From: an uncultured Prevotellaceae bacterium
GTDB lineage: Bacteria; Bacteroidota; Bacteroidia; Bacteroidales; Bacteroidaceae
Assembly: GCA_900316445.1 (NCBI GenBank)
Contig: ONCZ01000012.1
Coordinates: forward strand, 1 to 64,000
Length of the DNA: 64,000 nt
Reading direction: 5' to 3'
Below the pieces are notes generated by a model, which was not told where the DNA came from, ran no database searches, and was given only the letters and a program-made list of their open reading frames with translations. The position numbers were made by a program, and so were the translations under genes. Each line of letters starts with the position of its first letter. Within the stretch, counting starts at the first letter, position 1. Shown here in pieces: positions 7,373 through 16,281 of this stretch.

Positions 7373-8668
7373 GGCGGAGAGGATGGTGGCGATGATGCGA
7401 TTGACATCGGCATCGGAGACCATCGGACCGGAGGGAAGGCAGAGGCCTCTGTGGAACAGGTCCTCACTGACGCCGTTGACATAGGCAGGGGCATCGTGAT
7501 AGACCGGCTGACGGTGCATGGGCTTCCAAAGGGGACGTGACTCAATGCCTGCCTGATCAAGGGCCACACGCATAGCCTCCACATTAGGATTCGGCTCACA
7601 GTCCGTATGGACAGGGCCACCACTATGAACCAGTCCTGCAGCACCACCGACGGCACCACTGACAGGCTGTTCATAGGCATGCTCCTCGCCACGAACATGC
7701 AGGTTCTTATCGAGCAGGATTGTGCTCAACCAGAAATTAGACTGCATGTCACTCGGCTCGTCGTGGAAGGTGATTCCCTCGACATGTGCAAAGGCATCAC
7801 GATATTTTGCGGCGATATGACGGTGATGGGCGATATGCTCATCAAGGACGGTCATCTGTCCACGTCCGATACCGGCACAGATGTTACTCATACGATAGTT
7901 GTATCCCACCGCCTCATGATGGTAATAGGGATATGCCTCACGGGCCTGGGTGGCGTACCACATCACACGGTTACGGGCCTCCATATCAGGACAGATGAGC
8001 GCACCGCCACCAGAGGTAGTGATCATCTTGTTGCCATTGAAAGACAGGATGCCAAAACGTCCGAAGGTACCAACGACACGTCCTTTATACCTGGAACCGA
8101 AACCCTCTGCCGCATCTTCCACTACAGGGATGTCGTAACGGGCAGCAATAGCCAGGATCTCATCGATCTTGGCAGGCATGCCATAGAGATAGACGGGCAC
8201 GATGGCCTTCGGTTTACGGCCTGTCAAGGCAATACGGTCGTTGATGGCCTGTTCGAGCAGCTGAGGATCCATATTCCAGGTTTCCGCCTCGGAGTCGATC
8301 ATGACAGGTGTGGCACCCAGATACTTGATCGGATGGGTGGAGGCACAGAAGGTAAAGCTCTGCACCAGCACTTCGTCGCCGGGACCTACGCCACATGCCA
8401 ACAGTCCAAGATGGACGGCTGCCGTTCCTGAGGAAAGTGCTACGACCTCCTTCGTCCAGCCTCCAGCCTCATGTCTCCTGTCTCCTGACTCCTGACTCCC
8501 GACTCCTGACTCCTGTCTCCTGACATACTGCTTCAGGTCTTCTTCAAAGCCATTGACATTGGGTCCGAGTGGAACGACCCAGTTCGTGTCGAAAGCCTCC
8601 TGGATATACTTTTGTTCCCAACCAGCCTCACTCATGTGGGCCAGACACAAATAGATTCTATTTGCCAT
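7364..8668 (-). CDS. DegT/DnrJ/EryC1-type sugar aminotransferase
   Basis: PLP-dependent aminotransferase acting on a nucleotide-linked keto-sugar, probably the product of one of the two dehydratases of the locus. 434 residues. N-terminal IYLCLAHMSEAGWEQKYIQEAFDTNWV, substrate loop LSSGTAAVHLGLLA, VVEDAAEGFGS with the PLP-contacting Asp, and FNGNKMITTSGGG with the Schiff-base Lys near residue 215. It overlaps the upstream HAD gene by one base (TAATG). Its N-terminal third contains seven tandem heptamers in frame (8474-8522), read as a Gln/Glu/Ser/Gly-rich insertion between EDLKQYV and TKEVVALSSG. A second unusual Gly-rich insertion lies near residue 345. Confidence 0.92.
   Translation of the reverse strand: MANRIYLCLAHMSEAGWEQKYIQEAFDTNWVVPLGPNVNGFEEDLKQYVRRQESGVGSQESGDRRHEAGGWTKEVVALSSGTAAVHLGLLACGVGPGDEVLVQSFTFCASTHPIKYLGATPVMIDSEAETWNMDPQLLEQAINDRIALTGRKPKAIVPVYLYGMPAKIDEILAIAARYDIPVVEDAAEGFGSRYKGRVVGTFGRFGILSFNGNKMITTSGGGALICPDMEARNRVMWYATQAREAYPYYHHEAVGYNYRMSNICAGIGRGQMTVLDEHIAHHRHIAAKYRDAFAHVEGITFHDEPSDMQSNFWLSTILLDKNLHVRGEEHAYEQPVSGAVGGAAGLVHSGGPVHTDCEPNPNVEAMRVALDQAGIESRPLWKPMHRQPVYHDAPAYVNGVSEDLFHRGLCLPSGPMVSDADVNRIIATILSAIK
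8474..8522. repeat. seven tandem heptamers (A/T)CTCCTG inside the aminotransferase gene
   Basis: Seven back-to-back copies: TCTCCTG, TCTCCTG, ACTCCTG, ACTCCCG, ACTCCTG, ACTCCTG, TCTCCTG. They are in the coding frame. Because 7 is not a multiple of 3, one-unit slippage would frameshift the gene early. The same heptamer, on the other strand, is in the kinase gene at 43844-43878. Confidence 0.9.
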
Positions 8669-9342
8669 TATATGATGATGTTTTCAATTTCAGAGAATTG
8701 TGAGATCCGGTGCTGTGGCAGCATCTGCTGCGACAGACTAAAGTCCTGCGGGTGGATGTTCCGGCCATCGTCGAGCAGACAGACGGTTGTCCAGCCAAAA
8801 CGGTTAGGAGCGATGAAGTCCTTGGCGGGATTGTCTCCTATATAATAATAGGTACGCGAGGGATAGCGCTCCATGAAATGCCGGAAAGATTCGTCTGAGG
8901 GTTTCTCAAAGCCCGTCTCCCCGGATATCAGGATGTCATTTTCGTCCATGTAAGCTGAAAGCCCTAATGCGTCGATCTTATGCCGCTGGGTGAGACTCCG
9001 TCCGTCGGTAATGAGACCCAGAACTGCATATGAATGCAAACGGTCTAACAGGCACTTGGTTTCCTCATCAAGACGAATAGCAGGGACGTGCGAACGGTAG
9101 ATGGCCAGCAAGTCGTTGACAGTGAACTGTGGACAGTAGCTGACAAGGCGCTGGAATACGTTCTCGCCCTCCTGCCACCATTTGAGCATCTGATCATAGA
9201 TCCCTTCAAGTCCATATTGCGATTCTATCCTGGCGGCAATCTCACGATAGGCGGAACGAAGATAGTCCTGTTCCTTATACAGCGTATCGTCGAGGTCGAA
9301 GACCACCACCCTACTCTTCTGCGTCATAGACGATGATGTCAT
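8668..9342 (-). CDS. HAD-superfamily hydrolase
   Basis: Probable small-molecule phosphatase, possibly acting on a sugar phosphate for the capsule. 224 residues with motif I FDLDDTLY near residue 15, motif II LITDG near residue 112, a Lys in GFEKPSDESF (motif III) and YYIGDNPAKDFIAP (motif IV). It overlaps the upstream ATP-grasp gene by up to 32 nt and the downstream aminotransferase by one base, so the three are translationally linked. An internal ATG five codons in is an alternative start. Confidence 0.88.
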   Translation of the reverse strand: MTSSSMTQKSRVVVFDLDDTLYKEQDYLRSAYREIAARIESQYGLEGIYDQMLKWWQEGENVFQRLVSYCPQFTVNDLLAIYRSHVPAIRLDEETKCLLDRLHSYAVLGLITDGRSLTQRHKIDALGLSAYMDENDILISGETGFEKPSDESFRHFMERYPSRTYYYIGDNPAKDFIAPNRFGWTTVCLLDDGRNIHPQDFSLSQQMLPQHRISQFSEIENIII

Positions 9343-10279
9343 TATCGTAACGCAACATCAGCGTACGGTCGAGCCACGCCTCGGAATAATCTACGGTCTC
9401 ACCGAGGAGATACTCACGGATCAGATATTCCGCATAGTTAGCCTTGGCATAATAGGAGAGCGGGAATCCACCTCCAAAACGCGGGTTGATCTCAATACCC
9501 TTCACGTCGCCGTCACTCTCACGATAGAACAGTTGGAGGCAGACACAGCCCCGGACACCTTTCAGGACACCCAGTCGCTGAAGCAGGAAAGGGACGATGC
9601 CATTCTTACGCGTGATGCCCTTGTTGATCTCCCCTGCACGGATCTCAATCCGCTCACGAGGGACGATGCCTTTCACACAACCATCCAAGCCGTAATACAT
9701 GTCGACCGTGAATTCCTTATACTCCTGACGGTCGATGTACTCCATAAAGATCAGTTTCGGATCGGTCAGGATATCGTGCGTCAGGTCTTCTGCATTCCGG
9801 ATGATGTGGATGTTCGTGCTCAGGGAACCGTCGTAAGGTTTGGCAAACATCGGGAAGGAAGGATGGTTCTTGTCAACAGAAGCAGGAACGGCGATTCCCA
9901 TCTGCAAGAAGAAGTCCTTCGTCAGACGTTTGTCACGACAGATCCGGATGAACTCCTTGTCTGGCACTGCCAAGCGAACACCGTGATCCATAAACCGCTG
10001 ATGGTTCTCTGCCAGCACCAGCAATTCGGTATCAATCGTCGGGATGATGACACCGATCTGTTTCTCCTGGCAGATGGCGAGGAGGCTGTCGATATAGTTG
10101 TCGGCCGTACAACGGGGGACGGGGATGCACCCATCGGAAATGATACCGGCAGGAGCCATTCCCGGACGCATGTCGGTCGTGAAGACCTTCGCATTGAGGG
10201 ACATCTCCTGCAGCGTGCGCTGGAAGATCTGCACCAGCACCACCCGCTTGCCTGCCGAAGTAATCAGTATATTGTTCAA
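9311..10279 (-). CDS. ATP-grasp ligase, carbamoyl-phosphate-synthase-like
   Basis: A ligase that probably joins a carboxylate to an amine using ATP, perhaps decorating a capsule sugar. 322 residues: an N-terminal Rossmann-like part (NNILITSAGKRVVLVQIFQ), an ATP-grasp core with MFAKPYDGSLSTNI near 145 and FMEYIDRQEYKEFTVDMY near 185, and the metal-binding motif EINPRFGGGFPLSYYAKA near 275. ATP-grasp/HAD pairs are common in polysaccharide loci, but the substrate cannot be read here. Confidence 0.85.
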   Translation of the reverse strand: MNNILITSAGKRVVLVQIFQRTLQEMSLNAKVFTTDMRPGMAPAGIISDGCIPVPRCTADNYIDSLLAICQEKQIGVIIPTIDTELLVLAENHQRFMDHGVRLAVPDKEFIRICRDKRLTKDFFLQMGIAVPASVDKNHPSFPMFAKPYDGSLSTNIHIIRNAEDLTHDILTDPKLIFMEYIDRQEYKEFTVDMYYGLDGCVKGIVPRERIEIRAGEINKGITRKNGIVPFLLQRLGVLKGVRGCVCLQLFYRESDGDVKGIEINPRFGGGFPLSYYAKANYAEYLIREYLLGETVDYSEAWLDRTLMLRYDNDIIVYDAEE

Positions 10280-10306
10280 TTTACGATTTACTATTTACGA
10301 TTACTA
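10279..10306. repeat. ATTTACG tandem heptamers
   Basis: ATTTACG, ATTTACT, ATTTACG, ATTACT lie between the sugar transferase stop (10304) and the ATP-grasp start (10279) and form the whole spacer. The reverse form, CGTAAAT, recurs at 52212-52245 between two other genes. Confidence 0.7.
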
Positions 10307-10912
10307 ATTATTCCCATTAAAGGCCTCCATCGTGGCGTGTCCCTCCTCAGAGATGTCTGCACGTTTCAGAACTTTCTGGATAGTCAGCCAGGCCACAGTC
10401 AGATCCGTCTTCAACGAGACGTGGTCTACATACCAGACATCGAGTTTGAACTTCTCTGTCCACGAGATGGCATTACGGCCGTGACACTGTGCCCAACCAC
10501 TGATGCCAGGACGTACCTCATGGCGACGGGCCTGTGCCTTGGAATAAAGCGGGAGATACTGCACCAACAACGGTCGTGGTCCGATTAAAGCCATATCCCC
10601 TTTCAATACGTTTAATAGTTGGGGCAACTCATCGATGGAAGTGGAACGTACGAAACGACCCACCTTGGTCAGTCGTTGTTCGTCTGGCAACAGATGACCA
10701 TCGGCGTCACGCTCGTCTGTCATGGTCTTATATTTGATAATCCTGAAGATCCTGCCATCTTTGCCCGGTCGTTCCTGCAAGAAGAATGCCCCCGCTCCTT
10801 TGTTGGCCACATGCAGCCACAGGGTGACCACAATCAGCAAAGGCGAGATGCAAGCCAACACGATGAGTGCTATCCAGAAATCCAGGAATCTTTTCAGAAA
10901 ATGCCTATACAT
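10304..10912 (-). CDS. initiating sugar transferase (undecaprenyl-phosphate glycosyl-1-phosphate transferase)
   Basis: Transfers the first sugar-phosphate to undecaprenyl phosphate at the inner membrane. 202 residues from the ATG at 10912 (MYRHFLKRFLDF), chosen because the extra N-terminus of a longer frame is only translated repeat. One N-terminal membrane helix (about 12-32), then FLQERPGKDGRIFRIIKYKTM, RSTSIDELPQLLNVLKGDM and GPRPL, the signature of monotopic PglC/WcaJ-type enzymes. It is preceded by the 27-nt GGAGAGAAGGAG repeat, which provides a purine-rich ribosome-binding-like sequence. Confidence 0.93.
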   Translation of the reverse strand: MYRHFLKRFLDFWIALIVLACISPLLIVVTLWLHVANKGAGAFFLQERPGKDGRIFRIIKYKTMTDERDADGHLLPDEQRLTKVGRFVRSTSIDELPQLLNVLKGDMALIGPRPLLVQYLPLYSKAQARRHEVRPGISGWAQCHGRNAISWTEKFKLDVWYVDHVSLKTDLTVAWLTIQKVLKRADISEEGHATMEAFNGNN

Positions 10913-10920
10913 ACCTACAC

Positions 10921-10952
10921 TACTCCTTCTCTCCTTACTCCTTCTCTCCTCC
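10921..10952. repeat. GGAGAGAAGGAG intercistronic repeat, copy 1
   Basis: The minus strand reads GGAGAGAAGGAGTAAGGAGA and continues with GAAGGAG. The stop TAA of the upstream glycosyltransferase (10935-10937) lies in its middle, and the sugar transferase ATG follows 8 nt after it. A 27-nt core is identical at 12884-12910 and 33857-33883. Confidence 0.9.
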
Positions 10953-12080
10953 CAGAATAACATCGTAGAAATCGAAAAGGCATTGACGCACAAAGCCCTG
11001 TTCAAACCGGCAACGGATCATATTCCTGGCATGGGAAACCATATAGGAACGTCTTCTGTTTTCAGTCATCATGCGTCGCATAGCGGTCAGGAGAGCATCT
11101 GTATCCTGAGGCGGAATGATGTATCCATTCTCATTCTCCACAATGATCTCACGGGAGCCGTTGATATCCGTCACAATACTCGGCAAGCCCATGGCTCCGG
11201 CTTCAAGGACGGTATTAGGGAATCCCTCACGGTAACTGGGTAACACGAAACAGTCGGCTGCAGCATAGTAGGCCAACAGGTCATCACCGTGTATATCTCC
11301 AGCATAGGTAATAGCGGGATTAGATGTCATAATGTCATGTGCCTTCTCAGAGACAGGATCAAGACTGTCTTCATGCCATCCGACAAGCAACAAACGTACA
11401 GACTTGTTCTCCCGGGACAGTTGGTCGAAAGCCTCACACAACTCGTTGATGCCCTTGTCATGCACGATGCGTCCTACAAAGAGGAACGTGAAACATTTGC
11501 CATCACGCAATGTCTGAGCTTTCTCTATCACCTCAGGCCTCCGGCTGTAATAATGCATATCGACACCACGTATGTTTCCAAAACCAAGCACACGCAAGGG
11601 TTTTGTGGTAATACCATAGTTGAGCAGATCCTTTTTGACGCCTTCGCCCTCAGGAATAATATAGGTAGCACAGCGGCAAGTGATGGAATCCGTCAGCATC
11701 AACAGTTTCCGTTGTAAGCCTTTTGCCGTAGGGAAGACCAGACCTGTAAATGTATGTACCCGTACCGGCACATTCGTCCACCAGGCAGCGACCATACAGA
11801 GCAGACCAGCCTTCGGTGTCATGGAATGTACCATCGTAGGCCGTTCCTGACGGAACACCCGTATCAGACGATATAAAGCGACAAGATCCTTCCATGGGGA
11901 GATGTGCCGTTCCATCGGGACTGATATGGTACGTACACCTTCCCTTTCGGCAATGGCCTGCATCTCCTCACCCGGGGAGGAAAGAGCCACCACCTCGTAC
12001 TTCTCGCCCAGTTTCTTCAACAACCCCCGGCAAAAGACGTCGAGCGTCATGGGCACAGTAGTAGCACGGATAATCTTCAT
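10935..12080 (-). CDS. glycosyltransferase family 4
   Basis: GT-B fold transferase acting at the cytosolic face of the membrane. 381 residues: the N-terminal domain with MTPKAGLLCMVAAWWTNVPVRVHTFTGL, and the C-terminal nucleotide-sugar domain with FLFVGRIVHDKGINEL and the EX7E motif EGFPNTVLEAGAMGLP near residue 290. Its start overlaps the previous gene by 4 nt (ATGA). The last codons, GGEKE and stop, are supplied by the intercistronic repeat, so the C-terminus has been re-made by it. Confidence 0.9.
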   Translation of the reverse strand: MKIIRATTVPMTLDVFCRGLLKKLGEKYEVVALSSPGEEMQAIAEREGVRTISVPMERHISPWKDLVALYRLIRVFRQERPTMVHSMTPKAGLLCMVAAWWTNVPVRVHTFTGLVFPTAKGLQRKLLMLTDSITCRCATYIIPEGEGVKKDLLNYGITTKPLRVLGFGNIRGVDMHYYSRRPEVIEKAQTLRDGKCFTFLFVGRIVHDKGINELCEAFDQLSRENKSVRLLLVGWHEDSLDPVSEKAHDIMTSNPAITYAGDIHGDDLLAYYAAADCFVLPSYREGFPNTVLEAGAMGLPSIVTDINGSREIIVENENGYIIPPQDTDALLTAMRRMMTENRRRSYMVSHARNMIRCRFEQGFVRQCLFDFYDVILGGEKE

Positions 12081-12880
12081 AGCGGTATCAGGCGCTTTAA
12101 AAGCCAGTTATGCTGTATCTTGAACTTCAAATTGCTGCCAAAGAGACGGTATCCCAGTTGAATGAGATTGTATTTGATGACGGCCTGTAACCATATCCGA
12201 CGGAAGTCCCATGCAGTACCTCCGTAACTCTGGACAAAGGCCCGGTAGTCTTCTTTCTTCTTGTAGATAGGATCATTGGTGGTACCTCCGATGCGGAACT
12301 TGGCAAGCGGTTTCTCCACGAGCAGGTACTTTGCTCCCTGCTTATAAAACCGGACCAGGAGTTCGATGTCCATCATATAACGCAGATCCAAACGGTATAG
12401 GCCATAGCGTTGATAGGCATCCTTTCGCACGAAGCGGGCAGGATGGGCTACGTTATACTGAAGTTTCAGCGTGTCGAAAGTCACGTCAGGATAACTGGGA
12501 AACGTCTCATTCGTCTCCTCATTCCAGAAGAGGATCAAACCGCTGTACACATCCACCTGAGGATCATAAGCCGCTGCCACTTCCTGCAAAGCGCCAGGGA
12601 GCAGGATGTCGTCAGAGTTGATGATACCGATGATCTCACCCGTCGCTCGGGAGATTCCTTTATTAAAGGCATCACTGATACCGTTATCCGGTTCTGAAAC
12701 GACAACCTGTATCTGATCCTTATACTTCTGGACGATATCAAGTGTGCCATCGGTGGATCCCCCGTCAATGATCACATACTCCAGAGCCGGATAATCCTGC
12801 GAAGTCACACTACGGATGGTCTCCTCAAGTGTGGCTGCACTGTTATATGTAATCGTTATGACCGATATCCGTGGACACAT
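12077..12880 (-). CDS. glycosyltransferase family 2
   Basis: GT-A transferase of 267 residues: ISVITITYNSAATLEETIRSV, IDGGSTDGT near 40 and the metal-binding NSDDIL near 90. The C-terminal part (residues 200-267) has basic and aromatic residues but no clear membrane helix. Its start is directly downstream of the second GGAGAGAAGGAG repeat. The substrate is unknown. Confidence 0.9.
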   Translation of the reverse strand: MCPRISVITITYNSAATLEETIRSVTSQDYPALEYVIIDGGSTDGTLDIVQKYKDQIQVVVSEPDNGISDAFNKGISRATGEIIGIINSDDILLPGALQEVAAAYDPQVDVYSGLILFWNEETNETFPSYPDVTFDTLKLQYNVAHPARFVRKDAYQRYGLYRLDLRYMMDIELLVRFYKQGAKYLLVEKPLAKFRIGGTTNDPIYKKKEDYRAFVQSYGGTAWDFRRIWLQAVIKYNLIQLGYRLFGSNLKFKIQHNWLLKRLIPL

Positions 12881-12883
12881 CTA

Positions 12884-12910
12884 TCCTTCTCTCCTTACTC
12901 CTTCTCTCCT
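12884..12910. repeat. GGAGAGAAGGAG intercistronic repeat, copy 2
   Basis: Identical over 27 nt to copies 1 and 3. It fills the gap between the TAG stop of the upstream transferase (12911-12913) and the ATG at 12880 of the next, placing GGAGAGAAGGA 3 nt before the start codon. Confidence 0.9.
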
Positions 12911-13810
12911 CTAATAAATGTTCATCAGCACGGCCAACTGGAAATTGTGATAGGTCTCTCTGTCACTACAACGGAAACGACGGTCATTAAAAAGATGCAA
13001 GCGTTGTTTCAGATGTGTCTTGCCGGCAATGAAATCTGACAAGATGCTCTTGTTCTCTTCAGGCATCATGTTGTAGAAGCCTGTATAGATCTCCTGTGCG
13101 ACCTTCGAACGGGAATGCAAGTCACGCTTCACCAAACGACCTGTACGGTGTTTCCATTCCGTCATGACGGAGGTAGACTGGCCTGTCACGTTGCCACCAT
13201 GCTGACGGTAAAGGATATGAGGGGTATGGTCGAACACCACATGGGCACCGATGGCCTGGGCCACATCGTAGATCCAGACATCATGCATACTCAGGTACTT
13301 GGGATCGTATTTGAGAATGATATCACGCAGGGCACGATTCATCACCATCGTACAGCCTCCCACGAACTGATACACCAAAGACTCACCGAAAGTCAATCGC
13401 GGATGGATGATCACACTACTGACACGATTCAGGTTCTTGTCAACCAGTTCTGTCTGACAGAAATAAAGGGCAGGTCGCCTTTCATAAGATTCCAGTTTGT
13501 CAACGGCGACTTTCAACTTGTCGGAAAGCCAGTAGTCATCCTGGTCTGAAAAGGCGTAATAACATGAATCACCAGCCTGACGAAGAAGGTCCATAAAACT
13601 ACGTGCCGGACCGATATTCTCGCCACTGTACCATTTGAGGTCTGCCTTTTGCTGCCATTGATCCAGAATGTCGCAGGTGTGATCAGAAGACCCATCGTCA
13701 CGCACAAGGATATCCGTCAGAACACCCTTCTGAGCCGCAATCGACTCCAGTTGCTCATCCAGATACGTCTCCCCATTATAGGAAGACAATAATATAGTTA
13801 CTTTTTTCAT
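12911..13810 (-). CDS. glycosyltransferase family 2 (rhamnosyltransferase-like)
   Basis: 299 residues from the ATG at 13810, which overlaps the polymerase stop as ATGA; an ATG four codons earlier is possible. MKKVTILLSSYNGETYLDEQLESI, VRDDGSSDHTCDIL near 40, YYAFSDQDDYWLSDKL near 90, then VGGCTMVMNRAL and MHDVWIYDVA. This is the same subfamily as 19068-20015 and the C-terminal half of 17288-19057, so three related domains serve this locus. Confidence 0.9.
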   Translation of the reverse strand: MKKVTILLSSYNGETYLDEQLESIAAQKGVLTDILVRDDGSSDHTCDILDQWQQKADLKWYSGENIGPARSFMDLLRQAGDSCYYAFSDQDDYWLSDKLKVAVDKLESYERRPALYFCQTELVDKNLNRVSSVIIHPRLTFGESLVYQFVGGCTMVMNRALRDIILKYDPKYLSMHDVWIYDVAQAIGAHVVFDHTPHILYRQHGGNVTGQSTSVMTEWKHRTGRLVKRDLHSRSKVAQEIYTGFYNMMPEENKSILSDFIAGKTHLKQRLHLFNDRRFRCSDRETYHNFQLAVLMNIY

Positions 13811-15018
13811 CTCAACAAACAATTATCAACCACCAGGGGTTCCTCCGCCTCTTCTTTCCACATTCCACATTCCTCTTCCTTCGTCTTGTTGACTATCGCC
13901 ATAAACATCGAAAGGGCAGTAAGACCTATCGATCCCAACAAGAGAGGATTAGTTCCTGAGAGTATGAGGAAAAGCACATATCCCTGACTATACCGTTTTA
14001 AGAACTGTGAACGGGGATAATATTTCCATAACCAGAAAAAAGGGGCAAAGAACAGGAATATAAAACACAGTCCCACCGGCAGGCCATACATGCGTAAGAT
14101 ATCCATATAGGAGAGTTCTGTATAAGTCAGCCTCATATTACGGCCTTTGGCAAAAAAGTCACTGCCTAAGCCTGCGCCCCAGATGGGGTGACCCTTGTCA
14201 CCGATATCCTCTACATAGGATTCAAAGTTTTCATATTTCACTTCGTTCGACTTCTCGTTCTTCTGGGTAGCCAGCATATAGGTCAACATCACTAACATGC
14301 CTAATAATGCCAATGCAGAAAGACGTGTCAGGAACTTACCAATAATGTTCTTGTCATACAAATAGACCAGTAGGATTAGAAGTTGTACCAGCATGGGGGT
14401 TCTGGAACCGGCAACCATCAGTGAGAGGAACAGGATGATGGAGAAAAGCAGTTTGAACTTTCCCTTATACTGATAAAGATTATAGATAAATGAGAAGATG
14501 ATGAGTGAACCTGCCTTAAAAAATAGTCCGTTGACTGAGTAGCCCAAGAAGTTACGGTTATAGGCCATCGTGAAGTTATCCGATGCATTGCAGTAATCAT
14601 AGATGGCTACTAAGAATATGCCTCCGAGTTGTGACAATAAGAATAGTATCAAGGTGACTGTAGCCATGATGATGCCATTGATCCATACGGCCTTTAATAG
14701 GACATTCAGTTTCATGGTCACAATAAAGAAGAAAATACAGATATATAACATGGACCTCACCTGACTCATCGCATAAGCAGAATCCTTCAGTTCTCCCGTA
14801 ATATAGGCTATAAACATTCCCCATAACGGTATTAAGAGAATTGTCAATAACGTAATTCTATTGATAGGGGCCAGATACTGCCGACGTTTCAGGCAATAGA
14901 TAACTCCATAGATCACCAGCACAACGAACAACAAATCCTTCAAACGAGAATGGAAGCCCGTCGGGTCTAATGACAATGTCACCAAAAACAGGAAATATAG
15001 AATATCTACAATTCGCAT
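13807..15018 (-). CDS. wzy: O-antigen/capsule polymerase-like membrane protein (Wzy candidate)
   Basis: 403 residues, about 10-11 membrane helices, with a longer polar loop near residues 265-310 (NEKSNEVKYENFESYVEDIGDKGHPIWGAG), the arrangement of Wzy/WaaL-type proteins. It is assigned as polymerase because the locus also has a flippase and a Wzz-like protein and no other candidate. Its C-terminus, KTKEEECGMWKEEAEEPL, is partly encoded by a CCACATT heptamer tract (around 13857-13875) and looks added on. Low sequence conservation makes the exact role uncertain. Confidence 0.75.
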   Translation of the reverse strand: MRIVDILYFLFLVTLSLDPTGFHSRLKDLLFVVLVIYGVIYCLKRRQYLAPINRITLLTILLIPLWGMFIAYITGELKDSAYAMSQVRSMLYICIFFFIVTMKLNVLLKAVWINGIIMATVTLILFLLSQLGGIFLVAIYDYCNASDNFTMAYNRNFLGYSVNGLFFKAGSLIIFSFIYNLYQYKGKFKLLFSIILFLSLMVAGSRTPMLVQLLILLVYLYDKNIIGKFLTRLSALALLGMLVMLTYMLATQKNEKSNEVKYENFESYVEDIGDKGHPIWGAGLGSDFFAKGRNMRLTYTELSYMDILRMYGLPVGLCFIFLFFAPFFWLWKYYPRSQFLKRYSQGYVLFLILSGTNPLLLGSIGLTALSMFMAIVNKTKEEECGMWKEEAEEPLVVDNCLLR

Positions 15019-16271
15019 AGTTGGAGATATGTGTCTTTTAACTGTTTTGAGATCCTCTCAGCATCATGTCTCTGGTGAGCGATGGCCCAATTATCTTCTG
15101 CGAGACACTTTGCCTTGGCGTCGTCTTCATGAAGTTCGATGATCTTGGAAGCCAGATAGAAAGGATCATTCATGGGAACCATCATATTCTTATCATATTG
15201 CTCACTGAACAATGAGATGACTCCTCCCGTGTCGGTCGCAATGACAGGCATGCCCAGATACTGGGCCTCACAAACGGCGTTGGGACTATTGTCAGAATAA
15301 GACGTATGGACATACATGTCTGAAGACAACAATTCCCTGATCATGTCTGTGGCATTCAGGATGCCCATCATCTTGAGACCAACCTCCTGAGCCTTTACCT
15401 TTGTCAGTTTCTCGAATTCCTTTATATCCTCATCTATTCCACCAATCCATTTCCATTCGACCTGATAGCCGGTATTCTCACGGATGAGTTTTGCTGTCTT
15501 CAAGACCACATCAGGCCCCTTGATGGAATAACATGCACCCGTTGTCACCAATACCAGTTTCTTATCCTCTGCATGGGGCTGCCACCTGTCTTTACACGCG
15601 ATGAACTCCTGGCGCAAAGCCTCATCAACGTGGAATATCCGGGCGTTCTTATTGTAAAACCTTACAACAGACTGGTCCCATCGTGTCCGACACATGAAAT
15701 ACTTGTTGCGTCGCAGAATCTCTTCCTCACGCCGATGGCGTTCCATGGACAGGTTGTAATACTGATATCTGGCGAAGAAACCTAACGGATGATTCCATAG
15801 TTCAGGCTTGAACCTATCGAAGAGCGTACTCTGTCCTGGCAACAACAGACTGTTCCTGATCTGCGACCACAATCCCTGAATATGAATAACCACCGGGACA
15901 GTCACATGACTGGCCAACATACCATAACACCACTCTGCCCCGAAAATATGAATCAGATCGGGCTTGTTCTCCTGAATAATCTTCAACGACTCAGAGATGA
16001 CGAAATCGTCCACTTCACGCGAAGTCATCATATCCTTAATAATCTGCCTTTTCCCATACCGGCAGATATTGATAGGAATGATCTTGAGCCGATCTGTTTC
16101 TTCTGTTTCTTTCTTAAAAGGTGACTGGTTCCCGTATACGACCACTAACTTCAGGTCCTTGATGCCGAGGGCGATCTGCAACAACGACGAGATCCACCCC
16201 TTGCCTTCTATTCCTGTATTCTCTTTTGCATTCAGAGAAAGCGGTGTTACCGAAAACCAAAGAACCTTCAT
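15006..16271 (-). CDS. glycosyltransferase family 4
   Basis: 421 residues, GT-B fold: an N-terminal domain with DLIHIFGAEWCYGMLASHVTVPVVIHIQG split over residues 110-140, then KLVLVTTGACYSIKGPDVVLKTAKLI near 240 and DNSPNAVCEAQYLGMPVIATDTGG near 345. The second Glu of EX7E is present; the first position is Asp. It overlaps the polymerase gene by 13 nt. Confidence 0.87.
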   Translation of the reverse strand: MKVLWFSVTPLSLNAKENTGIEGKGWISSLLQIALGIKDLKLVVVYGNQSPFKKETEETDRLKIIPINICRYGKRQIIKDMMTSREVDDFVISESLKIIQENKPDLIHIFGAEWCYGMLASHVTVPVVIHIQGLWSQIRNSLLLPGQSTLFDRFKPELWNHPLGFFARYQYYNLSMERHRREEEILRRNKYFMCRTRWDQSVVRFYNKNARIFHVDEALRQEFIACKDRWQPHAEDKKLVLVTTGACYSIKGPDVVLKTAKLIRENTGYQVEWKWIGGIDEDIKEFEKLTKVKAQEVGLKMMGILNATDMIRELLSSDMYVHTSYSDNSPNAVCEAQYLGMPVIATDTGGVISLFSEQYDKNMMVPMNDPFYLASKIIELHEDDAKAKCLAEDNWAIAHQRHDAERISKQLKDTYLQLCEL

Positions 16272-16281
16272 AACATTACCA

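Noticed and set aside
7312-7698. 128-residue reading frame on the minus strand
   Set aside because: It lies inside the aminotransferase gene in another frame, is Ser/Pro-rich and ends in translated repeat.
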